A stretch of DNA of 64,000 nt from Benincasa hispida (taxonomy: Eukaryota; Streptophyta; Magnoliopsida; Cucurbitales; Cucurbitaceae): assembly GCF_009727055.1 (NCBI RefSeq), contig NC_052353.1, positions 59,963,743 to 60,027,742 on the forward strand. The letters run 5' to 3'. Shown one piece after another: positions 1 to 11,772 of the stretch. The notes under the pieces are model-generated. The model saw only the letters and a list, made by a program, of their open reading frames with translations. It was not told the DNA's origin and did no database searches. The position numbers and the translations under genes were made by a program. Positions within the stretch are counted from its first letter, which is position 1; every line of letters begins with the position of its first letter.

Positions 1-1745
1 GTCCTATACAAAAAGTTTGTATAAGACCTGACCACGAAGTGTTAATGTCTCGTTATATAACACCGTTCATGACAAAGACTTCACTTCACTAGAATGACCA
101 TAGGTAACATGAACTCAATCCTAAGTGAGTTGGGAACTTCTGCCATTGAGGGTGGTCCTTTGATTTGTATGGGTGCGAGTGGCCAAGCCGCCGATTCAAA
201 CTTACCATTTTGCGAATTCGTCTTATTTGGGAGCTGGGAACTCAGTTACACAAGATGGAATTCACTCTTTCCCCGATGCAGGGGTAAGTAGCTAGATGGC
301 TCCCTTAAGGGCTGATTCTGGGGCTTGAACGATGTGGCGCCACACACCTTCTCTTGGCCCGAGAGGTGTTCACACATGGTTGAACTATGTTGTATTGTTC
401 ATTAGAGGAATCAATGGTACTTAAGAAGTGAGATGTAACTACAAGGGCAAAATGGTAAATTGACCCAGCTGTACTTACGAGCATCTGTGAAGGTTCATCG
501 TACTTATGATTGGTTATATTCGATGGACACATAAATATATCTGTGGTAAGAAGAGTTCAGCTGTTAGTCTTTAGTGGAATCACTGACAGTTAACGGATGG
601 TGAATCTCTTGGCTAAAGAGTTTAGTCAACTATTCACATACTGTTGGAGCTTCGAGCCACGGGTCCATTAGGTCACTTGAGTGGCTTGGATAAAGTCGAG
701 AACCAGTGTTTGGGTTAATTTGAAATGTTCAAATTGACTAGAGGAAGTTCAATTATATATGATATAATTGGATTGGTTAATTATATATGATATAATTAGC
801 TAAATGTATGAGATACATTATTTTGGGGGAAATTAGATACAAATATGATTTATATCAAGTAGAGGAGAAAATACTATAGTAGATATATGATATGAAACTA
901 TAGAATATAATATGATTATATTTATTAATTAAATTAATTGATTAATTATTTGATAATTAACCGATTAATCTACGTTCGGACGTGGGAAGTGGGGCTACAA
1001 AGGTTATGGTAACCGGCGGGTTAAAGCTATGAAAATCGTTTTCATTTTATAATTCAATCGTGCATTCGTATCGCCCGTGCCCAAAAAGAATCCGTGAAAG
1101 AGCGATCGCAAGAGCCTATACGATAGAAGCTCGTTCGTCTAAACGATCGTCTAGTTGACGCGTTCTCTAAATGATCGTTTACATTTTTTCTAAACGATCG
1201 TTCAGTTTTTCCTAAACGATCATGTAGCTTTACTATACGATAAACATTTTCGCTATACGATAGCAGAGTTCATCTCCCACTTGCTTATCATCAACACGAC
1301 GTCTGCTCCTCTGTCCTCTACCAAACTCACCAAAGCCCACTCTTTGGGTTTTTGACGCCGAGGATACCTAGGTTTCTCTTGTGATAGTGTCGTTCCCGCG
1401 GCATTGTTCGTGTATGTTCGGATCGTGCTCTTGCAGTCGACAAACTCCCCGGGTGCTGGTAGATCGGTGGGAGGTTTTCCACTGCTTTAGGTTCAGTCGT
1501 TCGAAGAGTGTCTTCATCTGGTATGAATGTTTTATTGTATTCTGAGCATGCCGATTATGAGTTTAATGCATAAATGTTTGTACATAATGTATATCGTTTA
1601 TGTTTTGGTCACTGTGAAATCGGAGCGATCTAAGCCCGCTCATGGAACTCTCGGTATAAGATCCTTCACTTCAAACAAGATCTTTCACTTTCATTGATGA
1701 ATGTGTAGAAGGTGTCCTGAGGTAAGAAAGCTCAATTGCTGTAAA
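1..1745 (+). repeat. Long terminal repeat, plus orientation, cut by the window start
   Basis: This stretch aligns by eye along most of its length with the LTR at 50184-52268: the same run of sentences about 'tataagac..accacgaa', 'cactagaatgaccatagg', 'gagtgagttgggaactcctg' and 'ggagcttc..ccattaggtc' occurs in the same order. The promoter-proximal part (about 1090-1260) is dense in the palindrome ACGATCGT and variants. The LTR start lies outside the window and the end is not sharply defined, since I see no primer binding site after it. It carries no gene of its own; short ORFs inside it are chance frames. Confidence 0.7.
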
Positions 1746-2334
1746 TTCCATGTTTAAAATTTGTTCTTTCTTGGATTTGTTATAATCTTAAGCACCTCAA
1801 GAGTGTTCAAAGGTGGAAAAAGTTTGAGACATTTGGAGATACCCTTCAAGGACTTTGGGATTCATTGGGGTGGGCTATGAACATAATGCAAAGGAAAATA
1901 ACCTTAGTTTAAGTAGTTTTTGGTTTATTGGTTTCAGCTCAACTCTAGCTAAGGGAAAATAATTAGTGTATATTTTGTGTTATGAGCAACTTCTGTTTAT
2001 ATAAACTTTGAAAGGTTGGAATTGTATATTAAGTTTATGAAGATGAGCAACATTAAAGAACACGTGACATTTTTTCCTTATGTGCAACATTCTTTAATAT
2101 GTTTTTATAAGTTCTTATTAAATGTTGTTTGTCCATTTTTCTCTGCTTGTAGGAAGTCATGCTTTCGATTTGGATCAAATCTGTGGTGGATGGTAGAGAT
2201 AACATAACGAAGGAGCAATTGATTTTGGAAAACACTATATAAGGACAACAAGTGTGTGTGCACTTTTTTTTTTTTTTTTTTTTTTTTTGAATCGATCTCC
2301 ATGCTTCCGCTCAAGGACCTTCAAAGGTTTCTTC

Positions 2335-3011
2335 AGAAGGAAAAATCATACTTTGCAAGAATTTGCTAGGTCAATGTTGAATGAGTATGGTTTACCTAAA
2401 TATTTTTTGGGTGGAAGCCTTTAATATTGCTTGCTATATTTAGTTTTAATTCGACCATCTTTAGATAAAATTCCTATGAGCTTTGGCACAGAAAAATTCC
2501 AAATATTTGGTATTTCAAAGTTTTTGGTTGCAAATGTTTTATTTTGAATAACAAAGAAAAGCTTGAAAATTTTGATTCTAAGACGGATGTTGGTATTCTC
2601 TTAGGATATTCCTCTATTAGTAAAGCTTATAGAGCTTTCGATAAGAGAACTTTAATTGTTGAGTAATCTATGCATGTTATGTGTGATGAATCATGTAATA
2701 ATGTTTCTGATGAGTCTATTTGTAGTGATGATTTAGAAAAAGATTTTGGAGATTTACTTGTTAGTGAAAAAGACAAAGAAATTATCTCAAATATGAAAGA
2801 AGTGAGCATCAATAAAAAGAAGGAAGATGATCCTTCATCCATGCCTAAAGAATGGAGATATGCTCCATCCCATCCTAAGAATTTGATTCTTGGCGATCCC
2901 GAACATAGTATGGAAACTCGTTCTTCTCTTAATTTATTTAGTAATCTTACTTTTGTTTCTCAAATTAAACCTAAAAGTTTTATTGATGTTGAACCTAAAA
3001 GTCTCCACTAA
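2335..3011 (+). pseudogene. Ty1/copia integrase-to-RT linker remnant
   Basis: Read across frames, the DNA encodes the end of a copia integrase (LQEFARSMLNEYGLPKYF near 2339-2400, then a degenerate FGCK-like and 'NKEKLENFDSKTDVG' stretch near 2525-2595) and the linker that precedes reverse transcriptase (LPKEWRYAPSHPKNLILGD near 2843-2895, then SQIKPK..F near 2957-2990). This order is typical of SIRE-clade copia polyproteins. Several stops and frame changes separate the pieces and neither gag nor RT follows, so it is a dead fragment. A poly(T) run at 2264-2288 lies just upstream. The stretch 1746-2334 shows nothing I can name. Confidence 0.7.
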
Positions 3012-3048
3012 TTCACTAATCCATTAATGAATAGGAAACATTACTTAT

Positions 3049-3318
3049 AGGAACAACCTATATGCTAACCCTGTAATGGGTAGGAGTGAGTTTCATCTTG
3101 CAGGACTATCTCCCCAACTATCTACCCAGTTTTACCCCTATATTGGAAGGCTTATTGAGCGGCGCTATTGAGCCACTCTAACCCATGAAGATTAAATTAT
3201 AATCACAAATAAATAGGAGTTTATAGTTAGCTCAAGATTGAGATTGAGTTACCCTAGATCATCAGATTGAAATAGTCAGTTTTAGTAGTGAACGGCCGTC
3301 ATAAAAAAAAGTGATTAT
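3049..3318 (-). repeat. LTR fragment in minus orientation
   Basis: The reverse complement matches the internal part of the plus-strand LTR at about 9170-9430: 'gagttaccctag.tcat', 'ggaggcttatt' and 'atgggtaggag' recur in the same order and spacing. It abuts the start of a plus-oriented LTR at 3321, giving a head-to-head junction of two LTR pieces of the same family. Confidence 0.65.
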
Positions 3319-3320
3319 TG

Positions 3321-3401
3321 TTGAAAATGTCCTAAAACTCACAGTTTGTAATCATGAACCATATTCTATTTATCAATAAAAGTACTGTTGAAGAATTTAT
3401 T
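3321..3401 (+). repeat. LTR, first part, interrupted by the gypsy insertion
   Basis: It begins TGTTGAAAATGTCCTAAAAC, closely like the start of the LTR at 46932, and runs to the left target-site duplication of the gypsy element. The same LTR continues at 8869, directly after the right duplication. Confidence 0.65.
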
Positions 3402-3715
3402 TGTTAGGACACTGATCTTATTATTAATGTAACGGGCTAGCACAATAGCTAAACGATGAATGAATTCTTCATTAAATGATATGAGTCAAACAAAGACTAG
3501 ACGATCTCTTACAGTTGTTACTCGATCGCTTACCAAACTCTAAATCATCATTTACAAACTCGACATGATCGTTAAGTAATACTAGACGATTGCTTACAAA
3601 ACTCTCCTCGAGCGCTTACAAACTACTACACGGTCGCTTACAAGATATTACACGATTGCTTACCAGATATTTCATGATCGCCTGTCAAATATTACACCAT
3701 CACTGAACTCTGCTA
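3402..3715 (-). repeat. Truncated 3' LTR of the gypsy element
   Basis: It is collinear with 8300-8600 of the 5' LTR, sharing 'aacgggctggcaca', 'gatatgagtcaaa' and the spaced CGATCGCTTAC motifs. After 'ctctgctact' it passes straight into the end of the pol frame, whose stop is at 3713-3715. The U3 start, polypurine tract and any 3' untranslated part are therefore missing. Confidence 0.85.
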
Positions 3716-5334
3716 CTCTACCACCTTTACCTTGTCCTCAAGGTAAAATTCTAGAAATTGATTTTCGAAATCATTGAGTACCTCCCAGGTCACCTCGTGC
3801 TCCGGCAAGCTCTTCCACTTCACTAAAACTTCACGTCCCCGCTGGGACAGCCCAGGTCGATAACTCAAAACAACTTTTGGTTCTGGTAGCCAAGTATGAT
3901 TTTCATCGACTAAAGGATCCACAAACGATTTCCCTTCTTGCTGTCCAACCAATTTCTTTAGCTACGACACATGAAACACTGAATGGATGGACACTGTTGT
4001 CGAAAGGTTTAACTTATAAGTTACTGATCCCACTCTGTCAACCACCTGATATACTCCATAATACTTGGGAGATAATTTCACAAACTTCTTTTGCCGAATT
4101 GAAATTTGGCGATCGGGCCGCAACATCAGCCATACCCAATCACCAACTTGAAATTCAACATCACGTTGCTTCTTGTCAGCAAACTTCTTCATTTTCTCTT
4201 TAGCCACCCTTAAATGCTCCTTAAGCATGCGCAACGCCACATCTCTGTCTCTCATTTTTTGGTCCAAAGTCGCATTGGTGGTACAATCATCCCCATAGTA
4301 AATCAACACTGGGGGTTGTCGTCCATACACAATCTAAAAAGGGGAAAAGCCAATAGAAGCATTATACGTAGTGTTATACACATATTCTACCAAATACAAC
4401 CAGTTGATCCATTCTCGCATCCACTCTACACAAAAGCACCTCATATACATTTCCAAACTGCGATTCACCACCTCTGTCTGACCATCCAACTAAGGATGAT
4501 AAATTGTACTATGATGGAGCTTGGTACCCGACATTCGGAACAACTCATGCCAAAAGTGACTCACAAACACCTTGTCTCGGTCTGAAACAATTGGCTTTGG
4601 CACCCCGTGTAGTTTAATATTTCTCTACAAAATGTATATGCTACAATACTAGCATTTAAAGGGTGTTTCAAAGGCAAAAAATGAGCATATTTACTCAACC
4701 GATCTACTACCACTAAGATCACATCATACCCCCTAGCCTTCGATAATCCTTCAATGAAATCCATTGATATGGCAGCCCATACAACATCAGGGATAGGTCG
4801 TGGCATTAATAATCCAGCTGGTAACAAGGCTAGCGATTTATTTTTCTGGTATACTACACACTCCTCCACATACCTCTTAACAGCTCTCTTTATGCCATCC
4901 CAATAAAGCTCCTTTGATATCCTCTTGTATGTCCTCAGAAATCCGGAATGGCCACCAAACACAGAGTCGTGATATGTATGCAACATTGTAGGGATCAACG
5001 AAGAGGTACTAGCAAGTACTAACCTCCCTTTATACTTCAGCACACCTTGCTGTAGAGAAAAATCTTGCAGTTCGTCCTCCTTCCTCCGTACGCAGTCTTT
5101 AATTCTTTGTAACTGTTCATCGTGCTCAACTTCTTTTGGAATTACAGCTATGTCAATCAAAGTAACGGCTGATATTTGAGCCAACTTAGCTTCCATCTTC
5201 ACTCTGGATAAGGCATCCATGGTACCATTCTCCAGTCCCGGACGATAGATCACCTCAAAATCATACCCAAGCAACTTAGCTACCCACTTCTGATGTTGTG
5301 GCTGTATCGTCCTCTGTTCAAGTAAAAATTTCAA
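3713..5334 (-). pseudogene. gypsy integrase and chromodomain remnant
   Basis: On the minus strand 5334-4561 encodes the end of RNase H and the integrase. The zinc-binding region reads HSGFLRTYKRISKELYW, with a YVEECVVYQ segment where CxxC is expected (one cysteine lost). The catalytic core includes MDFIEGLSKARGYDVILVVV and DRLSKYAHFLPLKHP. After a frame break, 4330-3962 continues with the C-terminal integrase region (MYGRQPP, VGDWVWL, LSPKYYGVYQVV). 3952-3713 encodes a chromodomain (VLVKWKSLPEHEVTWE). Chromodomains mark the chromovirus branch and are known to guide insertion into particular chromatin. The several frameshifts show it is dead. Confidence 0.85.
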
Positions 5335-5484
5335 AGCCTTCTAATCGGTCTTGATAACAAATCGTCTTCCTAACAAATAACGGTGCCTCCTCTGCACTGC
5401 CATGAAAATAGCCAATAATTCCCTCTCATACACCGGCTTCGCACGATCTCTCAAGGACAGAGTATAACTGTTAAAAGCGATCGA

Positions 5485-6523
5485 TCACCTATGTTGCACT
5501 AGCACTGCGCCTATACCGTACTTAGATGCATTGGACTCTACCTTAAATGGTATGCTAAAATCAGAACGCGCCAACACATGCAGTGTCATCATAGTAGTTT
5601 TGAGCTTCTCAAAGGCAAACTGAACATCCTCTATCCACTGAAATGTCCCACCTTCAAAATTTGTGTCAAAGTCGTCGTTATGCTGCCATAATTCTGTACA
5701 AGCCTCCGATAATAACCAGACAAGCCCAAGAATCCCCATACCTCCTTCATTGTCTTAGGCACCGGCCACTCCAACACTGCCCGTACCTTTTTCGGATTGA
5801 CCTCCATGCCCTATTTAGAAATGATGTGCCCCAAATACTCCACTCTATCTTTTGCAAACTGACAGTTCTTCTTATTAGAATAGGATTCATGCTCCCTTAA
5901 GACTGATAATACCACTTCTAAATGTTGCAAGTGATCTTCTAAATTTCTACTATACATCAGTATATTATCAAAGAACACTAACACCAAGTGGCATAAGTAA
6001 AGTCTGAATAGATGGTTCATCAATGCTTGAAATGTAGAAGGTGCATTAGTTAAACCGAAAAGCATTACCAGAAATTCATAATGTCCCTCATATGTCCATA
6101 AGGTTGTCTTCTTCACATCCCGTGGGTTCATTCGAATTTGATGATAGCTAGACTTCAAATCTAACTTCGAGAAGAAAGTAGCTTCATTTAGTTAATCAAA
6201 AAGTTCTTCTACCACGTGATTGGAAATTTATCTGGAATAGTAGAAATGTTGAGAGCGCGATAATCCACACAAAATCTCCATCCACCATTTTTTTTAACCA
6301 GTAGAATAGGGCTAGAATAGGGACTGGTGCTCGGCCTAATGATGCCCGAATCCAACATTTCCTCCCCTAATTTCTCCATCTCGGCCTTCTGATGATATGC
6401 ATACCTGTATGGACGAACGTTTATGGGGTTGGTTCCTTCCTTTAAATGAATGTGATGCTCAATATTCCAACGATGGGGTAACTCCCTGGGCCATTCAAAT
6501 ATGTCTTGAAACTGATTGAGCAA
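5485..6523 (-). pseudogene. gypsy reverse transcriptase and RNase H remnant
   Basis: 6523-6209 carries the RT fingers and palm start (RPYRYAYHQKAEMEKL, SGIIRPSTSPYSSPILLVKK, WRFCVDYRALN). 6158-5811 continues with [22 protein letters not shown] and [11 protein letters not shown]. The last should hold the catalytic YxDD box but reads FFDN, so one aspartate is missing. 5739-5485 is the RT thumb into RNase H (FQWIEDVQFAFEKLK, SNASKYGIGAVLVQ). Its first aspartate-containing box is also altered (SNAS for TDAS). Frame breaks occur between the blocks. Confidence 0.85.
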
Positions 6524-6749
6524 GTCTGACAGAAACTCTGGTACTGATTCGACTTCATTGTTTTCCTCTTGCTCAGCTGCTAACTCACCCCCATTTAACT
6601 GTCTATATTCAACCAGGAATCCTTAATCTTCTATCTCCTATGTTTTCACCATACATTTTAGATTGATCCTTGTCTTTGTCAGACTTGGATGCCCCTGCAA
6701 AGTTTTCTTCCAACCCTCATGAGCAAACGTCATTGTTAGGTTCTGCCAG

Positions 6750-7147
6750 TTAACCTCTGTTTTCCCCAAACCACTGCATCCCCAAAATCACGTCAACACT
6801 CCCCAACTCCAATGGCAAGAAACTATCACACACTCTCCAATCTCTTAGTCTCATTTCCATATTTTTGCGTACTCCCTTTCCTCGCACAGCGGTTTCTGAC
6901 CCTAAAACTACTCGTAATTGGTCGTGTCTATGATGTTCAACTACAGACAATTCACTAGACTCTCTTATATGAAGTTATGTGTAGCTTCACAATCTATCAG
7001 TATCACCACCGATTCTCCTTTGATTTCCCCTTTAATCTTCATTGTTCGTGGGTTCGTCAATCCCACAACTGAGTTCACATACAGTTCAGCAATAGGCAAA
7101 ATTTCCTCACTCAGCATCAACATATTCAATTCTAATGTCTCTTTCAT
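6750..7147 (-). pseudogene. gypsy aspartic protease remnant
   Basis: The frame at 7147-6965 ends in LIDCEATHNFI, where working gypsy proteases have a D-S-G-A-T-H-N-F-I type active site; the two residues after the catalytic aspartate are changed. The following frame (6950-6750) keeps ELGSVDVILGMQWF, the conserved end of the protease domain. It lies between gag (7888-8199) and RT (6523), the standard order. Confidence 0.75.
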
Positions 7148-7887
7148 TACTTCATCATCTTCATATAACTTCCATTCCTCACCGGATGACTACATTACAA
7201 GTAATATCAGTTCTCTCAACTCCCGCGCTTTGCATCGTTGCCCAACAGTATACTTTTCGTCACACCGGAAACAAAGCCTCTTTCTATCTTCGACTGAAAT
7301 TCAACATCTGTTAATCTTCTTCCCGAAATTTCTCTCCAGTTATCGTTATTCGACGTTCCTCACAACGTGATTATCCTCAGTGGAATTGACTCTCTGGTCT
7401 TCCCTCCCTCTTTCAGCTCACTTCTGCCTACTGTCCTATCCATATTCTCTATATTGAATTTCGAATAGTTCAAATTTTGGATCTTACCTACGTATGTTCG
7501 CGCTCGACCCGCGCATTTTCTCTATCTTCAACACAGTATGCCAACGGTGGGATCCCAACACTTAACTTCGGCTTTTTTTATCCATGACGCCAATCCGTTC
7601 ATGAATGTCTCCTCTAGAACTTCATTCGGCAGATGAGGCAACAGCACTACTAACTTATCGAACAGATTTTGATATGCCTCCACAGTCGTTTCTTGTCTAA
7701 TAGCCAAGAATCTTCCACAAATCGATCCATCTCTTAAAGATCGGAATCAGACTAACATCCTTTTCTTTAAGTCTTCCCAATCTTTAAATGGCTCTCTGCC
7801 TTCCTTCAACTGATACCAGTCTAATGCGGTGCCGTCGAAACTCACAACTGCCACCATCATCTTCTCAGATTTAATCAACTTATGAAT

Positions 7888-8199
7888 TTAAAAATAGAAG
7901 TCTGCTCTGAATAACCACGCGTCTGGATCACTTCCGCTAAACACCGGCATTTCTACTTTCTTGAATTTACTTTGATCGCAAATCACGTCTTCCCTAGCTT
8001 CTTTCACCGAACTATTTGTTCCGCACACATTATTGGTATTTGATCCTTCTACCTTTTCCGTCACCTTTGCCTTTCCCTTGGCCATTTCCGTAACATAGGA
8101 AATGAGCATCCATTGATGTTTCTCTGCCTGCATTCCCAATCGCTCAATGCTCTTCGCGAACAACGCCAAATTCTGCTCTATAATTGGCAATTTTTGCAT
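7888..8199 (-). pseudogene. gypsy gag remnant
   Basis: The frame starts MQKLPIIEQNLALF and leads into KKVEMPVFSGSDPDAWLFRA, the start of the retrotransposon gag domain found in many plant chromoviruses (normally ..FDGEDPxGWIFRAE). Beyond 7888 the reading frame is lost, although gag-like DNA continues to about 7560. The start lies about 100 bp inside the 5' LTR and primer site, as expected. Confidence 0.7.
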
Positions 8200-8284
8200 T
8201 TTGACTCTGAGTCCAGAGATCTCTTGGTCTAGTAACTCCAGTTTCTCTTCAAAACGTTTATGAGCAATGCTTGCCCAGGTGGTT

Positions 8285-8296
8285 GCTCTGATACCA
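8285..8296 (-). promoter_or_regulatory. Primer binding site of the gypsy element (tRNA-iMet type)
   Basis: On the minus strand the bases read TGGTATCAGAGC, complementary to the 3' end of plant initiator methionine tRNA, three bases after the LTR end at 8300. It fixes the element's orientation and the 5' LTR boundary. Confidence 0.9.
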
Positions 8297-8299
8297 ATT

Positions 8300-8868
8300 T
8301 GTTAGGACATTAATCTTAAAAGGACTTTATTAATGTAACGGGCTGGCACAACATTTAAACGAAGAACGAATTCATTATTAAATGATATGAGTCAAATAAA
8401 GACTAGACGATTGCTTATAATTGTTACTCGATCGCTTACCAAACTATAAATGATCGTTTACAAATGCTACACGATCACTGAGTAATACTAGACGATCGAT
8501 TACAAAACTCTCCGCGATTGCTTACAAACTGCTTACAAGGTATTACACGATCGCTTACCAGATATTACATGATCGTTGAACTCTGCTACTCAATCGCTTA
8601 GAAGAAGAGGTAAACGATGAACGACACACTACGATAGAGACTACACGATAGTAACACCATAACTCTCACTCTCGAGAGCTCACATTTCCTACTCCAATTA
8701 TGCAAAACTTTCGTGCCTCCCTTTCTGTTTCTTTCTTCTTTTGAACGCTCAACTTCCAAACAGAATTGAAAATAAATTCAATTAACGTCCCTAACTTCCA
8801 TAACCAACTCAATCGCTGACGCTCCATTAACTCCTTTATTCTTCCTTCTTTGATTTGGAGGCCTATCA
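8300..8868 (-). repeat. Full 5' LTR of the gypsy element
   Basis: 569 bp, TG..CA-bounded, next to the primer site and the right TTATT duplication. It contains at least nine spaced copies of CGATCGCTTAC or close variants (about 8405-8620). Confidence 0.88.
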
Positions 8869-10620
8869 TTATTCAATAAATGTATTATTGACATTGCATT
8901 ATGTAATAAAATCCAATAAACGAATCCATGGCTATACTATGAATACTGTAACTTTATATAGAGACATAAAAGTGGATCAAGTTATAGTATATAGCCAAAA
9001 AGGTCTATAAATATATGGATGAGATTGGGTACCTTGTCCTGGGGACAGTATGAATGCGACCTACTTTGTATCCTAATATAAACAATGTGATCCTAAAATC
9101 GTTCATATGGAGACATGGAGTGAAGGTATCCTATGCAAAAGAGTTTTGCATAAGACCAAACCAAGAAATAATCACTTTTTCTTTATAAGAATCGTTTACT
9201 GTTAAAACTAACAATTTCAATTCGATGACCTAGGGTAACTCGATCTTATTCTGAGCTAATTATGAACTCCTGTTTATGCGGGATTATCCTTTAATCTGTA
9301 TAGGTGAGAATTTCAACAACAGTACACAATAAGCCTCCCATTTTGGGAATAAGACTAAATAGATAGCTAGAAACATAGTCATACAAGATGGGATTAACTC
9401 CTACCCATTTTAGAGTTTGTAAATATGTTGTTCCCTTAAGTATTGATTCCTGGTTTTGAACAAAGGGGCCTCGCCCTCTCATGACCAAGAGGACATGGTT
9501 TACTAGTTGGACTATTAACCAATTGTTCAATAGATGATCAGTGGGAGCTTAAGGAGCAAGATGTTTTTACATAGGTGAAACAGTAATAGTTATAAATACA
9601 AACTACCTATGAAGGATCGACTTACTGATTATGGTTAAATTAAGTCGACAAAAATATATCTACAGTGAGAAGAGTGCAACTATCGAGCTATAGTGGTATG
9701 TCACGGTAGTTAACGAATATTGATTAATTCAATTTAAAAAGTTTAGCTAATTAATCTCAAATCTTAAGAGCTTATGATTTATAGGTCCACTAGGTCCCTC
9801 TACTAGCTCGTAAAATATTAAACCTTGGATTAGAAAATTGAGGGAATTTGAAGTGTTCAAATTCGATATTATGGTTTGGAATTTGAACATTTCAAATTCA
9901 ATTTTAGGGTTTGGATAATTATATATGATATAATTAAACATTTAATTTTATTGAAATAAACGTAATTTGAGAGTTCAGAAATATTTAATGATCTAAATAT
10001 TTGATGAGGTTATATATATATAAAAATTTAATATTTTATATTAAATTAAATTTAACTAATTATCCAATTTGATAAAATTCAATTTTGAACAAAATTGTTA
10101 ATTTGATTAATTGAAATTTTTGATTTTTATGAAAAATTAAAATTATAAAAACTTATTTTAAAATTGAATCTGTACTAAATCAATTTTAAATATTAAGTTT
10201 TTCAATTTAAATCAATTTTTTGTTTTAAAATTGTATTAAATGAGCAAGTGGAAAAATTGGATTTTTCCACTTGCTAATCCACCTCATGCCACTCTAATTT
10301 CAATGGAAATTGAAATGACATCTTCTTTGCAATCTGAATTGCATGGCCTTGCCTTATAAATTGAAGCGTTTGACTTCAGTTTGATAGGCATGCAAGCTGA
10401 ATTCTTTAGAAATTCTGTTGTTTCTTTTTTCTCTCTAAAAGCCCATCACAATTTAGAGTTTCTACCACTAAATCCAAAGCTGAGAATAGTAGAGAAGTTC
10501 CTCTTGGTGGTCTACTAAGGATTTGAAGATCCAATTCGTGGTATTTAATAAGGAATGGAAGTGAATCTACAAAGGTATACACAAATGAAACCCTCTTTAT
10601 ATTGAAACTGTATTTCAGCA
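8869..10620 (+). repeat. LTR, second part, after the gypsy insertion
   Basis: It continues the LTR begun at 3321. The content runs collinear with the other large LTRs in this window: 'ggtaccttgtcct', 'ggagacatgg.gtgaagg', 'tgcataagaccaaacc', 'gtccactaggtccc' and 'tttgaagtgttcaaatt'. The end near 10580-10620 is placed by similarity and is uncertain. No gene is visible. Confidence 0.65.
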
Positions 10621-10689
10621 TACTTTGAACTCAAATTAAATGTAGTTAGGTGCTTAATGATTCTGTTAGCTTCTGATTTATGCATGTTT

Positions 10690-11073
10690 ACTCTATCAAT
10701 TATTTCGTAGTTTGGTCTTATGCAAACATCTTTTGCATAGGATGCCCCACTCATATATCTCTACATGAACTATTTTGAGATCACATCGTGTGTATCTAAT
10801 ACAAAGCAAGCCGCATCCGTAGTGTCCCAAGAATAGGTACCCAACCCTATCCTTCTATTTATAGACCGTTTTGGCTTCATACTCAAACTTGATCACCTTT
10901 ATATCTCCACATAAGGTTCAAGTATTTATACAATAGCTAGGGGTTCCTTAGTTTATGGAGTGCAATTTTACATATTCAATAACAACTTTATTAAATAAAT
11001 CTCAATAACATATTTATTGTAAATATAATATGTTTAATTTTACAAATTGCGAGTTCTATGACATAAAACCCAA
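10690..11073 (-). repeat. LTR fragment in minus orientation
   Basis: The reverse complement starts TGTTGGGTTTTATGTCATAG at 11073 and matches the first third of the plus LTR (for example 'gccaaaacggtctataaata' against about 8990-9020). It is therefore an inverted copy of the LTR start, tail-to-tail with the plus copy before it. Confidence 0.7.
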
Positions 11074-11660
11074 CAAGCACTTCAATAAGATTTCGTGCCC
11101 AAAGGACGTGGTGGACAAATCCATAACATCACTACAAGTAGCCAACAAAACTCTTCTCTTGGAACACACCATGGCTGGGATCGCATATCATCCATATGAA
11201 GGGAGAGAAGCGAAGCCGCACACACAATTTGAGTAGCACGAGAAGCAATCTCATGGCACCTGAAATAAAAAATAAAAAAATGAAACAAATTAAGATATAA
11301 CGTAGTTCAATCCAAAGGGAGGTAAAAAAGGAAAGATATAGGTTATTCAGAAACGGTGTGGGGATTGAAGAAGACTAGTGGGATGATAGGGTTTGAGCCA
11401 TTGGGAACTTCAATCAATCATCCTCTCGCAACGTAACATTGGAGATCTATAAATCGAAAGAGGAGAGAAGCATGAGAAGGAGAATAGGAAAGACTTAGGT
11501 TTAGAGAGAAAAAGAGAATAGAGGAGTGTGAGAACAATAGAAAGTAAGGGTATAATTTGAACAATAGGGTTTGTCCACTTTTTTTCCGCCAAAAAGTTCA
11601 GAATTTTTCTGATTTCCCCCGACATTTTAGCCATTTTTCGCCTTTTTTTCGTGACCTTTA
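11074..11660. other. Unassigned stretch upstream of the Kunitz duplication
   Basis: No gene recognised. On the minus strand, 11260-11083 has open frames with an AG acceptor-like start and could be a decayed exon, but I cannot match it to a family and it contains stops in two frames. 11410-11634 is pyrimidine-rich on the minus strand, resembling a leader region. Nothing else is supported. Confidence 0.3.
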
Positions 11661-11772
11661 ATAGCTCATTATGGAAAAGATTGTCTTCAAATGCTATAAA
11701 AGAGTTTACTTCTTGTAGTCAACCATCATTTCAAACAAAGATTAAATCTCTCTTGTTGAAGAATTAAAAAAG

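Larger units (their letters stand above)
3402..8868 (-). mobile_element. Ty3/gypsy chromovirus, degenerate, with 5-bp TSD
   Basis: This is a 5.47-kb element in minus orientation. On the plus strand it starts TGTTAGGACA at 3402 and ends ..CTATCA at 8868. It is flanked by TTATT on both sides (3397-3401 and 8869-8873). The domain order on the minus strand is gag, aspartic protease, reverse transcriptase, RNase H, integrase and chromodomain, which is the chromovirus arrangement. Frames are interrupted many times and key catalytic residues are changed, so it cannot move by itself. The 5' LTR is full (569 bp) but the 3' LTR is only about 314 bp, because a deletion removed its start and the polypurine tract. 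It inserted into an older LTR (3321-3401 plus 8869 onward). Confidence 0.9.

Noticed and set aside
2105..2314. Minus-strand frame with a lysine run
   Set aside because: The lysines come from the poly(T) tract at 2264-2288; no family resemblance.
3877..4585. Plus-strand frames of 108 and 123 residues
   Set aside because: Antisense shadows of the gypsy integrase and chromodomain region.
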